Assembly: GCA_946479005.1 (NCBI GenBank)
Contig: CAMLEM010000132.1
Location: 1-5,719 of the forward strand
From: an uncultured Chitinophagaceae bacterium
GTDB lineage: Bacteria > Bacteroidota > Bacteroidia > Chitinophagales > Chitinophagaceae
Direction: 5' to 3'
DNA: 5,719 nucleotides
Positions 1 through 5,261 of the stretch are shown here, one piece after another. Position 1 is the stretch's first letter. Every line of letters starts with the position of its first letter. The notes under the pieces are model-generated. The model worked only from the letters and a program-made list of their open reading frames with translations, had not been told where the DNA came from and searched no databases. The position numbers and the translations under genes were made by a program.

Positions 1-792
1 CTGAGCGATCTTATCCGCACCGTGCTTGGTCCTGGCGAACACCAGGGCGGTTTCGATCGCGCTGTCGGAAAGAATATGATTCAGGAGCGCCCGCTTATTA
101 TGTTTTTCTACATAATAAAGATTTTGTTGCACCAGTTCACAGGTCGAGGAGACCGGTGTCACTTCCACCTGCTCGGGGTTGTCAAGAATGGATGAAGAAA
201 GGCGCTGGATCTCCGGTGGCATCGTGGCCGAAAAGAAAAGCGTTTGTCTTTTTTGCGGGAGCTTCGCTACTATCTTCTTCACGTCATTGATGAAGCCCAT
301 ATCCAGCATCCTGTCGGCCTCATCCAATATGAAATACCGGATGTCGGCAAGGCTGATCAGTCTCTGCTGCATCAGGTCGAGCAACCGGCCCGGCGTGGCG
401 ATGAGGATGTCAACACCCTGCCGAAGCGCATTCACCTGCTCGCGCTGGGAAACGCCTCCGAATATTGAAACGCTTCGCAGGGGAAGGTAACGACCATAGG
501 TTTGAAAACTCTCCGTGACCTGGATGGCCAGCTCTCGCGTGGGAGTCAGCACCAGTGCTTTCACTTTTTTATGGGTACGATCTTCAGGTTTGAATTCTTC
601 AAACAACAACTGAAGGATGGGCAATGCGAAAGCGGCTGTTTTCCCGGTGCCGGTTTGGGCACAACTCAGGAGGTCGCGGCGTTTCAGGATCACGGGAACG
701 GATCTTTCCTGTACGGGGGTCGGTTCTGTATAACCTTCCTTGCGGAGGGCTTCCAGTAAAGGCTCAATAAGCCCTAATTCTTTAAATAACAC
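1..792 (-). CDS. rhlE: RhlE-type DEAD-box ATP-dependent RNA helicase, 3' end cut off by the window
   Basis: ATP-dependent RNA helicase that remodels RNA duplexes in the cytoplasm, typically in ribosome assembly, RNA decay or cold adaptation. The 264 codons present cover the whole first RecA-like domain and the start of the second. Visible motifs are the Q motif (F3, then GYTEPTPVQ ending at Q28), motif I AQTGTGKT (45-52), PTRELA (84-89), GG (112-113), TPGR (133-136), DEAD (157-160) and SAT (188-190). The second domain begins with LVFARTKHGADKIAQ at the edge. Family members usually have 370-450 residues, so motifs IV-VI and the tail lie outside. The start is GTG at 792-790: an in-frame TAA lies four codons upstream and the next ATG is at residue 141, inside the conserved core. 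The N-terminus (LFKELGLIEPLLEAL) matches the RhlE subfamily rather than DeaD or SrmB. The family call is secure; the exact subfamily is less so. Confidence 0.95.
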   Translation of the reverse strand, partial: MLFKELGLIEPLLEALRKEGYTEPTPVQERSVPVILKRRDLLSCAQTGTGKTAAFALPILQLLFEEFKPEDRTHKKVKALVLTPTRELAIQVTESFQTYGRYLPLRSVSIFGGVSQREQVNALRQGVDILIATPGRLLDLMQQRLISLADIRYFILDEADRMLDMGFINDVKKIVAKLPQKRQTLFFSATMPPEIQRLSSSILDNPEQVEVTPVSSTCELVQQNLYYVEKHNKRALLNHILSDSAIETALVFARTKHGADKIAQ

Positions 793-809
793 TTGTATAA
801 ATTAAGTTT

Positions 810-859
810 AAAAAATCGGTAAGGCTATCACCTGGGAAGCGATACTTTACCCGCCTTAC
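810..859 (-). promoter_or_regulatory. Structured leader element with U-tract before the helicase start (possible attenuator)
   Basis: Read on the minus strand, GTAAGGC (859-853) pairs perfectly with GCCTTAC (825-819). The enclosed 27 bases hold a second hairpin: GGG (852-850) with CCC (836-834) and AAG (847-845) with CTT (839-837), around the loop TATCG, with a two-base bulge. Three bases after the outer stem comes T6 (815-810). The GTG start lies 17 bases beyond. This is the layout of an intrinsic terminator placed inside a 5' leader, so it could act as an attenuator, or as a structure the helicase itself opens. The three-base spacer and the internal bulge make it a weaker terminator than textbook cases. 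The pairing is seen in the sequence; the regulatory role is inferred. Confidence 0.5.
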
Positions 860-928
860 GTTACACTGTCACAGCTTTTGAAAAGAATGATGACGATCCA
901 AACTCAGTGGAGAAAACGTATAAGACTG

Positions 929-959
929 TAAAGATACGTCAAATATCCGGGATGTCAAA
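929..959 (-). promoter_or_regulatory. Bacteroidota sigma-A promoter of the helicase gene
   Basis: On the minus strand TTTG (959-956) is followed after exactly 19 bases by TATCTTTA (936-929). The Bacteroidota consensus is TTTG, about 19 bases, TAnnTTTG, so only the last base differs. Transcription should begin near 922-925. That leaves an untranslated leader of about 130 nt before the GTG start, unusually long for this window. Confidence 0.7.
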
Positions 960-1038
960 AGGTTGCCGGGATTTAACGTTTACTCAACGCCCGCAATAAA
1001 TACCATCTTTAGGGTAGGAGAACCTTTCCTGAATTAAT

Positions 1039-1046
1039 TATCTTGG
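1039..1046 (+). promoter_or_regulatory. Weak candidate -7 element for the exported hydrolase gene
   Basis: TATCTTGG differs from TAnnTTTG at one position and lies 19 bases before the TTG start codon. No TTTG-like -33 box is found at the usual spacing. A closely similar TATCTTGC lies 20 bases before the lipoprotein gene at 3767, so the element may be real, but it is a short motif. Confidence 0.3.
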
Positions 1047-1065
1047 CTTTATAAAAACCACCGTT

Positions 1066-1896
1066 TTGAAAAAGCTGACCATCCTTATCATCTTATTCCT
1101 TGGTTTGACGGGCGGGCAGTCGGGTGCCCAAACAACCACTGAACCCTTGCTGAGCCCGCCGTTCTATGTTGCTTCTGAAAGCACATTAATGTATGAATTA
1201 TGCGATATCCGCATACCTGTGAAGATCCTGCAGTATGGCGACCGTACCGACCTCCTTTGCATCAACGTGCACGACAATGAAACCACTTCGGTAAATGCTG
1301 CTAAGGAGGTGCTGCAGTACACGGGCGGCACCCTGGTAAAGATCGAGAACCGTAAACAGAGGCTGATACGCTTTCGCTTCCGAGGGCAATCCTATGCATT
1401 TGACCCCAACAGGATGTTCTCCCGGGAAGGGATCTCCCAGACCCTGCTGGAAAACTGCGGGAGGAAACGGGAGGAAGTGATCGACGAGATCGAAAAATTT
1501 GCCGGTTTCATTCTTTCACGGATCACCGACTCCACCAAATGTATCGTGGCCCTGCATAATAATACCGATGAAGCATTTTCCGTGCGGTCATACATACAGG
1601 CGGGTAACAGGGAAAAAGATGCCAGGGAAGTGAAGCAGCATCCTGAACAGGATGTGGATGATATCGTGCTGACCACAGACTCCACTCTATTCAGTGTAAT
1701 GTCGCAGCAGGGCTATAATTCGATCTTACAGGATAACGAGAACGCGAAACGCGATGGTTCACTTAGCATCTGGAGTGGGGAGAATGGGAGACGATATATC
1801 AACATCGAGACACAGCACGGGAAACTCGAACAGTATATCGAGATGTTGGGAAAATTACTCGAATGGCTGCATAAAGAGGATACGGATGCCATATAG
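1066..1896 (+). CDS. Exported aspartoacylase / succinylglutamate desuccinylase-like (M14 fold) zinc hydrolase
   Basis: Predicted exported protein of 276 residues, not matched to a named gene. An N-terminal signal peptide (MKK, hydrophobic core 4-16, probable cleavage after SGA at 21) sends it to the periplasm or beyond. The rest carries, in order, motifs of the AstE/ASPA branch of M14 zinc hydrolases: NVHDNE (H69, E72; compare HGNE), FDPNRMF (N115-R116; compare DLNRIF), ALHNNT (H164; compare DLHNTT) and INIETQ (E248, possible catalytic base). This set predicts one zinc held by H69, E72 and H164, and cleavage of an amide bond in an acylated amino acid or peptide. The substrate cannot be told. 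Known AstE and ASPA enzymes are cytosolic, so export is odd. The start is TTG at 1066: an in-frame TGA lies at 1030, no ATG fits, and the signal peptide begins directly there. The next gene starts 44 bases downstream on the same strand. Confidence 0.7.
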   Translation: MKKLTILIILFLGLTGGQSGAQTTTEPLLSPPFYVASESTLMYELCDIRIPVKILQYGDRTDLLCINVHDNETTSVNAAKEVLQYTGGTLVKIENRKQRLIRFRFRGQSYAFDPNRMFSREGISQTLLENCGRKREEVIDEIEKFAGFILSRITDSTKCIVALHNNTDEAFSVRSYIQAGNREKDAREVKQHPEQDVDDIVLTTDSTLFSVMSQQGYNSILQDNENAKRDGSLSIWSGENGRRYINIETQHGKLEQYIEMLGKLLEWLHKEDTDAI

Positions 1897-1922
1897 CACT
1901 GACATTAATGCGGGGAGGGTCG

Positions 1923-1930
1923 TAATTTCG
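1923..1930 (+). promoter_or_regulatory. Candidate -7 element for the 12-helix membrane protein gene
   Basis: TAATTTCG is one mismatch from TAnnTTTG and lies 10 bases before the ATG at 1941. The RNA would then start only a few bases before the start codon or on it. No TTTG sits at the expected -33 place (1900-1903 reads TGAC). An eight-base palindrome CATTAATG lies just upstream at 1903-1910. The gene may therefore have its own promoter as well as read-through from the gene before it. Confidence 0.35.
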
Positions 1931-1940
1931 CCGGATCGTT

Positions 1941-3185
1941 ATGATGTTAGAAAAACAAACCAACCGCTGGGTAACGATCGCCCTTTTTAATTTATTCCTT
2001 CTCGCCCTGGCCGGTGCACTCCTCCGCACGAAGTTCCTCTTTTATATGCCCTATATCGATTACCGGAATCTCCTGAGCGGGCATTCTCATTTCGCGTTCG
2101 GGGCCTGGGTCACCCTGGTCCTGGTGCTCCTGATGATCCGGAACTTTCTTCCGCCGGATCTCCAGCGAAAACCGGTTTACCAGGGCATTTTATGGAGCAT
2201 ACAGATCACTTCACTCGGGATGTATTTCACCTTTCCCTTCCAGGGATATGCGCTGTTCTCCATTATTTTTTCCACATCGTACATTCTAACCACCTATTTC
2301 TTCACGGGCATTTTCCTGGCGGACCTCAGGAGATCAGGTGTGGAAAAGCATATTAAGATCCTTGCCATTGCAGGACTGGTCTGCCTGGTGATCTCGTCTT
2401 TCGGCCCTTTTCGCCTGGCTTATATGATGGCCAAAAACACCGGCACCATCTTCCAGCAAAAGGATGCCGTTTACACTTTCTTACATTTCCAGTATAATGG
2501 CTTTTTCAGTTTCGCGATACTGGCCCTTTTCTTCCGGGATAAATTCGGTGGTGCCGGGGAAAGAGTGAAAAAATGGGTAAAGCAGTTTGCCATCATTCTT
2601 TGTTTGGCGATCATCCCCTCCCTGTTTTTGTCACTGCTCTGGCACGGGGAGAACCAGTCCCTCATCCGCCCCCTGGCTTATGCCGGTTGCGGACTGGTAC
2701 TTTTATCGGTAATGGCATTTATCCGGCTGATCCCGTCGCTGCACCGGAATGCACGTTCTGAAAGCACGATCGCCACAGTATTCCTCGCATTCACCATTTT
2801 TTCGTTTTTCATAAAAATGCTCCTGCAAACTGGTTCTATTTTTCGCGCGCTGGTAAATGCAGTGTTCGGGTTGCGGCCCATTATCATCGGTTACCTACCC
2901 CAGGTTTTCCTGGGAATGGTTACGTTTTACATCCTTTCCAAATTCATTGAAATGGGTAAGCTGCCCACCCGTGATCCATTCACGCGGTTCGCGCTGTTAT
3001 TCTTTGCCACAATGATCGTACTTCACCAGGTGATCCTGCTGGTAAATGGACTACAGTTGCTTGCAGGATCGGGAGATCCTATCTATGGGTGGCTGGTGTG
3101 GGGTGCCGCCTTAGGACTGATGACCGGGGCTTTGCTGCTTTATTTTTCCCGGTTGTTCCGGCCTGGCGCCGAGATCCAGAATTGA
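1941..3185 (+). CDS. 12-helix membrane protein resembling heme-copper oxidase subunit I, without the copper site
   Basis: Integral inner-membrane protein of 414 residues with about 12 hydrophobic segments (near 13-28, 47-66, 84-98, 103-126, 139-156, 176-198, 213-234, 244-264, 277-295, 314-336, 349-370 and 382-402), the number found in heme-copper oxidase subunit I. Segment 2 carries GHSHFAFGAW (H48, H50), placed like the helix II heme ligand. Segment 6 carries LHFQYNG (H182). Other histidines are H235 at the end of segment 7 and H362 in segment 11. The paired histidines of helix VII and the HxH of helix X are absent, so a normal heme-copper centre is unlikely. It may bind a b-type heme, or be a relative that lost catalysis; the family link is from motif style and helix count only. 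Translation may begin at either of two adjacent ATGs (1941 or 1944). The 3' end overlaps the opposing hemerythrin gene by 46 bases. Confidence 0.6.
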   Translation: MMLEKQTNRWVTIALFNLFLLALAGALLRTKFLFYMPYIDYRNLLSGHSHFAFGAWVTLVLVLLMIRNFLPPDLQRKPVYQGILWSIQITSLGMYFTFPFQGYALFSIIFSTSYILTTYFFTGIFLADLRRSGVEKHIKILAIAGLVCLVISSFGPFRLAYMMAKNTGTIFQQKDAVYTFLHFQYNGFFSFAILALFFRDKFGGAGERVKKWVKQFAIILCLAIIPSLFLSLLWHGENQSLIRPLAYAGCGLVLLSVMAFIRLIPSLHRNARSESTIATVFLAFTIFSFFIKMLLQTGSIFRALVNAVFGLRPIIIGYLPQVFLGMVTFYILSKFIEMGKLPTRDPFTRFALLFFATMIVLHQVILLVNGLQLLAGSGDPIYGWLVWGAALGLMTGALLLYFSRLFRPGAEIQN

Positions 3186-3634
3186 TCCTTCCAGTCATCG
3201 TCAGCCGCGCAGGTGTGACCTGTGAATTTCTCTTCTACGGGTGCCAGTACTTCGGCCGGTAATAGCTGGATCTCGTTGAACAGTTCTCTCTCTTCAAAGC
3301 GGATATGTTCTTCCAGTGACCCTGCGAAATCGGTTAGCCATTCGGTTCGTGCTTCCGTTTTGAGCTTATCCATAAGCCCTCTCAGATTGAAATGATCTGA
3401 TTCCGCTTTAAGCCTTCCCGGGTTCTCCTTATCCAGCAGGGGGAACAGCCATTTTTCTTCATCGAGAAAATGAGGTTCCAGGTCATTGGCAAAAGCGAAG
3501 GCAACGTAATCCACGATCCGGGAAGGTTCGATATTCTTTTTCAGTCCCTCACGGATCTTCCATACCAGCAACAGGCCGTTATGATGATCCCGGGAAAAGG
3601 AAACCAGTGCTTCGTGACGTTTGATAGGGGGCAT
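3140..3634 (-). CDS. Hemerythrin HHE domain protein
   Basis: Small cytoplasmic protein of 164 residues (no signal peptide) expected to fold as a four-helix bundle holding a non-heme di-iron centre. Hemerythrin-like proteins bind O2 or NO, sense them, or repair iron-sulfur clusters. Candidate ligands are in the expected order and spacing: H17 and H18 (SRDHHNGL), H55 with E59 (PHFLDEEKWLFP), H81 (ESDHFNLR), and H110 with E114 (EEHIRFEERELF). These cover both HHE halves. The tail after about residue 153 (ISAPGRNNREK) looks like an unconserved extension and is the part lying inside the end of the opposing membrane-protein gene. It lacks the N-terminal cysteine domain of YtfE/RIC repair proteins, so a storage, sensing or detoxifying role is as likely as repair. 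The ATG at 3634 fits, with a promoter element four bases upstream. Confidence 0.88.
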   Translation of the reverse strand: MPPIKRHEALVSFSRDHHNGLLLVWKIREGLKKNIEPSRIVDYVAFAFANDLEPHFLDEEKWLFPLLDKENPGRLKAESDHFNLRGLMDKLKTEARTEWLTDFAGSLEEHIRFEERELFNEIQLLPAEVLAPVEEKFTGHTCAADDDWKDQFWISAPGRNNREK

Positions 3635-3638
3635 ATTT

Positions 3639-3646
3639 CAAAATTA
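3639..3646 (-). promoter_or_regulatory. Exact TAnnTTTG -7 element of the hemerythrin gene
   Basis: On the minus strand TAATTTTG fits the Bacteroidota -7 consensus exactly. It ends four bases before the ATG at 3634, so the expected transcription start falls on or next to the start codon and the mRNA should be leaderless or nearly so. No TTTG box is present 19 bases upstream, which hints at help from an activator or a relaxed -33. Confidence 0.5.
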
Positions 3647-3715
3647 CAAAGAATGGCGCAGTTCAGGTGGGAGGGCCAGGGTGAGTAGAATCATTTTTCC
3701 CGATGATATGTCTTA

Positions 3716-3725
3716 CCCTTAAGGG
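3716..3725. repeat. 10-bp perfect palindrome CCCTTAAGGG, possible operator
   Basis: A perfect ten-base palindrome lies between the divergent hemerythrin and lipoprotein genes. Relative to the TATCTTGC element at 3739 it begins exactly where the -33 box should be, and no TTTG is there. A regulator dimer binding here could replace or block -33 contact. A ten-base palindrome can also arise by chance, so the regulatory reading is inference. Confidence 0.3.
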
Positions 3726-3738
3726 GGAGAATCTTTTC

Positions 3739-3746
3739 TATCTTGC
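3739..3746 (+). promoter_or_regulatory. Weak candidate -7 element for the lipoprotein gene
   Basis: TATCTTGC shares TAnnTT with the Bacteroidota -7 consensus and lies 20 bases before the ATG at 3767, almost the same distance as TATCTTGG before the gene at 1066. The usual -33 box is missing and its place is taken by the palindrome CCCTTAAGGG. Confidence 0.3.
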
Positions 3747-3766
3747 TATTCTAAATCCATTATGTT

Positions 3767-4426
3767 ATGATGCGCTTATTGATATTAGTGACGGTGATCG
3801 CGATCGCGCTTTCCGCCTGCGAAACATCTTCACATATAACGAGTTCCTGGAAAGCTGAGAATGCACAGCCCGTACCGTACAAAAAAGTGGTGGTAATGGG
3901 CCTGATCCGCGATACCGACCGTTCGCTTCGGGAGAAAATGGAGCAGCATATTGTGGATGACCTGAGATCAATGGGGTACAATGCGGTTTGCTCCTGCCAG
4001 GAGTATGACCCACGTTCATTTGAAGGATTGACGGAAGAACAGGCGATCGCAAAACTGAAAAATGCCGGCGTTGATGCGGTAGTTACCGTGGTGCTTCTCG
4101 ACAAAAGAAAGGAAAGGAATTTTGTCCAGGGCCGCACTTCAAACAGTCCTTCAGATGGATATGGGAGCCAGTTCTGGGAATATTATGTTTCCACGAGGGA
4201 AAAGATCTTCCGCGAAGGATATTACGTTGTGAACACCAAATATTTCTGGGAAACCGGTTTCTACGACCTTGCCAGGGATCAGCACCTCTATTCCGCCCGG
4301 AGCCAGTCATTCGATCCCTCGAGCGCTGAAAACCTGGCCCACGAATATGGAGCAATGATCGTGAAGGATATGAAGAAAAAGAACATCGTAGCGGCAGAGA
4401 CCGCTTCCGGGGTCAAGGGGTTTTGA
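3767..4426 (+). CDS. Lipoprotein of unknown function
   Basis: Envelope lipoprotein of 219 residues that I do not recognise as a named family. The N-terminus is a lipoprotein signal: hydrophobic residues 4-14, then the lipobox LSAC with the lipidated cysteine at 18. The mature part begins with a low-complexity linker, then a strand-helix-strand pattern: KKVVVMGLI (39-47), a charged helix ending near MGYNAV (69-74), a helix TEEQAIAKLKNAG (89-101), and a strand VDAVVTVVLL (102-111). This order resembles the small alpha/beta domain of LpoB and CsgG-like lipoproteins, but only in outline. Residues 130-170 are rich in aromatics (QFWEYY, KYFWETGFYDL) and probably form a second sheet. The start may be either ATG at 3767 or the adjacent one at 3770. 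An ATG at 3762 is out of frame and meets a stop after two codons. It stands alone between divergent and convergent neighbours. Confidence 0.85.
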   Translation: MMRLLILVTVIAIALSACETSSHITSSWKAENAQPVPYKKVVVMGLIRDTDRSLREKMEQHIVDDLRSMGYNAVCSCQEYDPRSFEGLTEEQAIAKLKNAGVDAVVTVVLLDKRKERNFVQGRTSNSPSDGYGSQFWEYYVSTREKIFREGYYVVNTKYFWETGFYDLARDQHLYSARSQSFDPSSAENLAHEYGAMIVKDMKKKNIVAAETASGVKGF

Positions 4427-4451
4427 TAATTGGAGTGTAATGAGGATCCCG

Positions 4452-4472
4452 GCAGGGCTCAGTTTCTCCTGC
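4452..4472. terminator. Weak hairpin between two convergent genes
   Basis: GCAGGG (4452-4457) can pair with TCCTGC (4467-4472), with one G-T pair and a nine-base loop. It sits in the 47-base gap between the convergent lipoprotein and coiled-coil genes, where a two-way terminator would be expected. Neither strand has a clear T-run after the stem, so it would be a poor intrinsic terminator. Confidence 0.22.
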
Positions 4473-4473
4473 A

Positions 4474-4797
4474 CTAAAACTGGTCGCTTTTTCTCCGAAA
4501 CAGTTTGTCGATCAGGGCATTGATCTTTTGTGCGGTATTCTCGGAGATCCTTTCCGTGGCGCTGGAAAGAACTGTCTTTAACGGATCTTCCCCGAACAAT
4601 GAATGAAAGAATCCGGACCAGGAATGGTCCTTCTTTTCTTTTTTTGAGAAGAAAGAATTCCTGAACATCGATCCGTTATTATTCTGAAGGCGATACATAT
4701 TACTCTTCAGCTTCTCCTCCTTATTCCGGATCTCCAGTTCCAGGCGGTAGATCTCTTTTTCCAGGGTATCCAGGTTATGTATGGTTTCTTTTTTCAT
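4474..4797 (-). CDS. Small coiled-coil protein of unknown function
   Basis: A 107-residue protein not recognised as a known family. Residues 5-40 (from IHNLDTLEKEIYRLELEI onward) have regularly spaced leucines and isoleucines between charged residues, as in a coiled coil. The middle (50-60) is lysine-rich (SKKEKKDHSW). A hydrophobic, amphipathic stretch (SGFFHSLFG, 61-69) follows, then a helix near 75-100 ending in LFRRK. There is no signal peptide or full membrane span, so it is probably cytoplasmic, perhaps touching the membrane. It starts nine bases after the stop of the two-helix membrane protein and is surely co-transcribed with it. The two may work together, as YqjE-type proteins often have small helical partners. 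That is inference. Confidence 0.72.
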   Translation of the reverse strand: MKKETIHNLDTLEKEIYRLELEIRNKEEKLKSNMYRLQNNNGSMFRNSFFSKKEKKDHSWSGFFHSLFGEDPLKTVLSSATERISENTAQKINALIDKLFRRKSDQF

Positions 4798-4806
4798 CCG
4801 GGTTGA

Positions 4807-5178
4807 TTAATGCGTGTCTTTCTTCTCCCCTGATGCGGTCCTCCTAATGATATTCCTGATGATGGGATCGACAAACAGGGTCTTTTTGAAAAGGAAGAGG
4901 AGAGTGGCTACAAACAGGATGACGGCTGTAACAAGTCCAAAACCCTTTACATAGCTCCCTGTAAGTTCGCTCAGCCAGAATCCGGATGTGATACCCAGGA
5001 ATAAAAGGAAGAAGAATACCAGTACCACGGTGATCAGTACCCTGACCAGGTAGGCTGCAGAGCGTGAAAAGGTTCGCAAACCTTTCAGTTTATACAGGCG
5101 GGCACGATCATCCACCCATTCCCTGGCAAGCCGGGCAGATTCGCTGAAAAAAGTACCGAACGTATCTTTCTCACTCAT
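4807..5178 (-). CDS. Two-helix membrane protein of the YqjE / holin superfamily III type
   Basis: Small inner-membrane protein of 123 residues. A charged amphipathic N-terminal helix (about 8-38, ESARLAREWVDDRARLYKLK) precedes two membrane spans, near 43-66 and 79-97, separated by a short loop (SELTGSYVKG). A basic tail ends the protein (RNIIRRTASGEKK). This layout and length fit the YqjE / phage holin 3_6 superfamily. Despite the name, such chromosomal proteins have no shown lysis role and no phage gene is nearby. It starts 84 bases beyond the stop of the ATPase gene and is followed after nine bases by the coiled-coil gene. The ATG at 5178 fits, with a possible promoter element 16 bases upstream. 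I am fairly sure of the superfamily; the function is unknown. Confidence 0.8.
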   Translation of the reverse strand: MSEKDTFGTFFSESARLAREWVDDRARLYKLKGLRTFSRSAAYLVRVLITVVLVFFFLLFLGITSGFWLSELTGSYVKGFGLVTAVILFVATLLFLFKKTLFVDPIIRNIIRRTASGEKKDTH

Positions 5179-5261
5179 CGGTGAAAAGTTTGTACTAAAA
5201 TAGCGCGGTAAGGTCGGCGAGTGCTTGATGACGGTCAGCCACGGCGTTGATTTTCTGCCAT
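5179..5261 (-). other. Gap with an open, coding-like frame after the ATPase stop
   Basis: In the frame one base on from the ATPase, the reading stays open through this gap and ends at TAG (5197-5195), 16 bases before the next gene. It reads LAEWQKINAVADRHQALADL then TALF. The join lies near an A-rich run (AAGAAAAAGG on the minus strand, 5270-5279). It could be a frameshifted old C-terminus or chance; 25 open codons alone prove nothing. Confidence 0.25.
5195..5202 (-). promoter_or_regulatory. Weak candidate -7 element for the YqjE-like gene pair
   Basis: TATTTTAG on the minus strand differs from TAnnTTTG at one position and ends 16 bases before the ATG at 5178. No -33 box is seen at 19 bases. 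If real, the pair can be transcribed apart from the upstream ATPase gene. Confidence 0.28.

Noticed and set aside
179..759. Three rightward open frames of 74-103 codons
   Set aside because: They lie opposite the DEAD-box helicase, whose motifs are unmistakable on the minus strand, and have no family-like features.
819..859. The inverted repeat as a terminator for plus-strand transcription
   Set aside because: On the plus strand the A-run precedes the stem and no T-run follows, and no gene on that strand ends there.
978..1012. Promoter GTTTACTC ... CATCTTTAG for the gene at 1066
   Set aside because: The -7 part lacks the leading TA, the spacing is off, and the -33 match is poor; the TATCTTGG element is only slightly better.
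3762..3769. ATG at 3762 as the lipoprotein start or as a leader peptide
   Set aside because: It is out of frame with the lipoprotein and meets TGA after two codons; too short to support as a gene.
4083..4355. Leftward 90-codon frame inside the lipoprotein gene
   Set aside because: Arginine- and glycine-rich shadow with no signal or motif, while the forward frame has a lipobox and regular secondary structure.
4807..5178. Prophage remnant, suggested by the holin-like protein
   Set aside because: No endolysin, structural, integrase or attachment-site signal is nearby, and chromosomal YqjE-type proteins are common outside phages.
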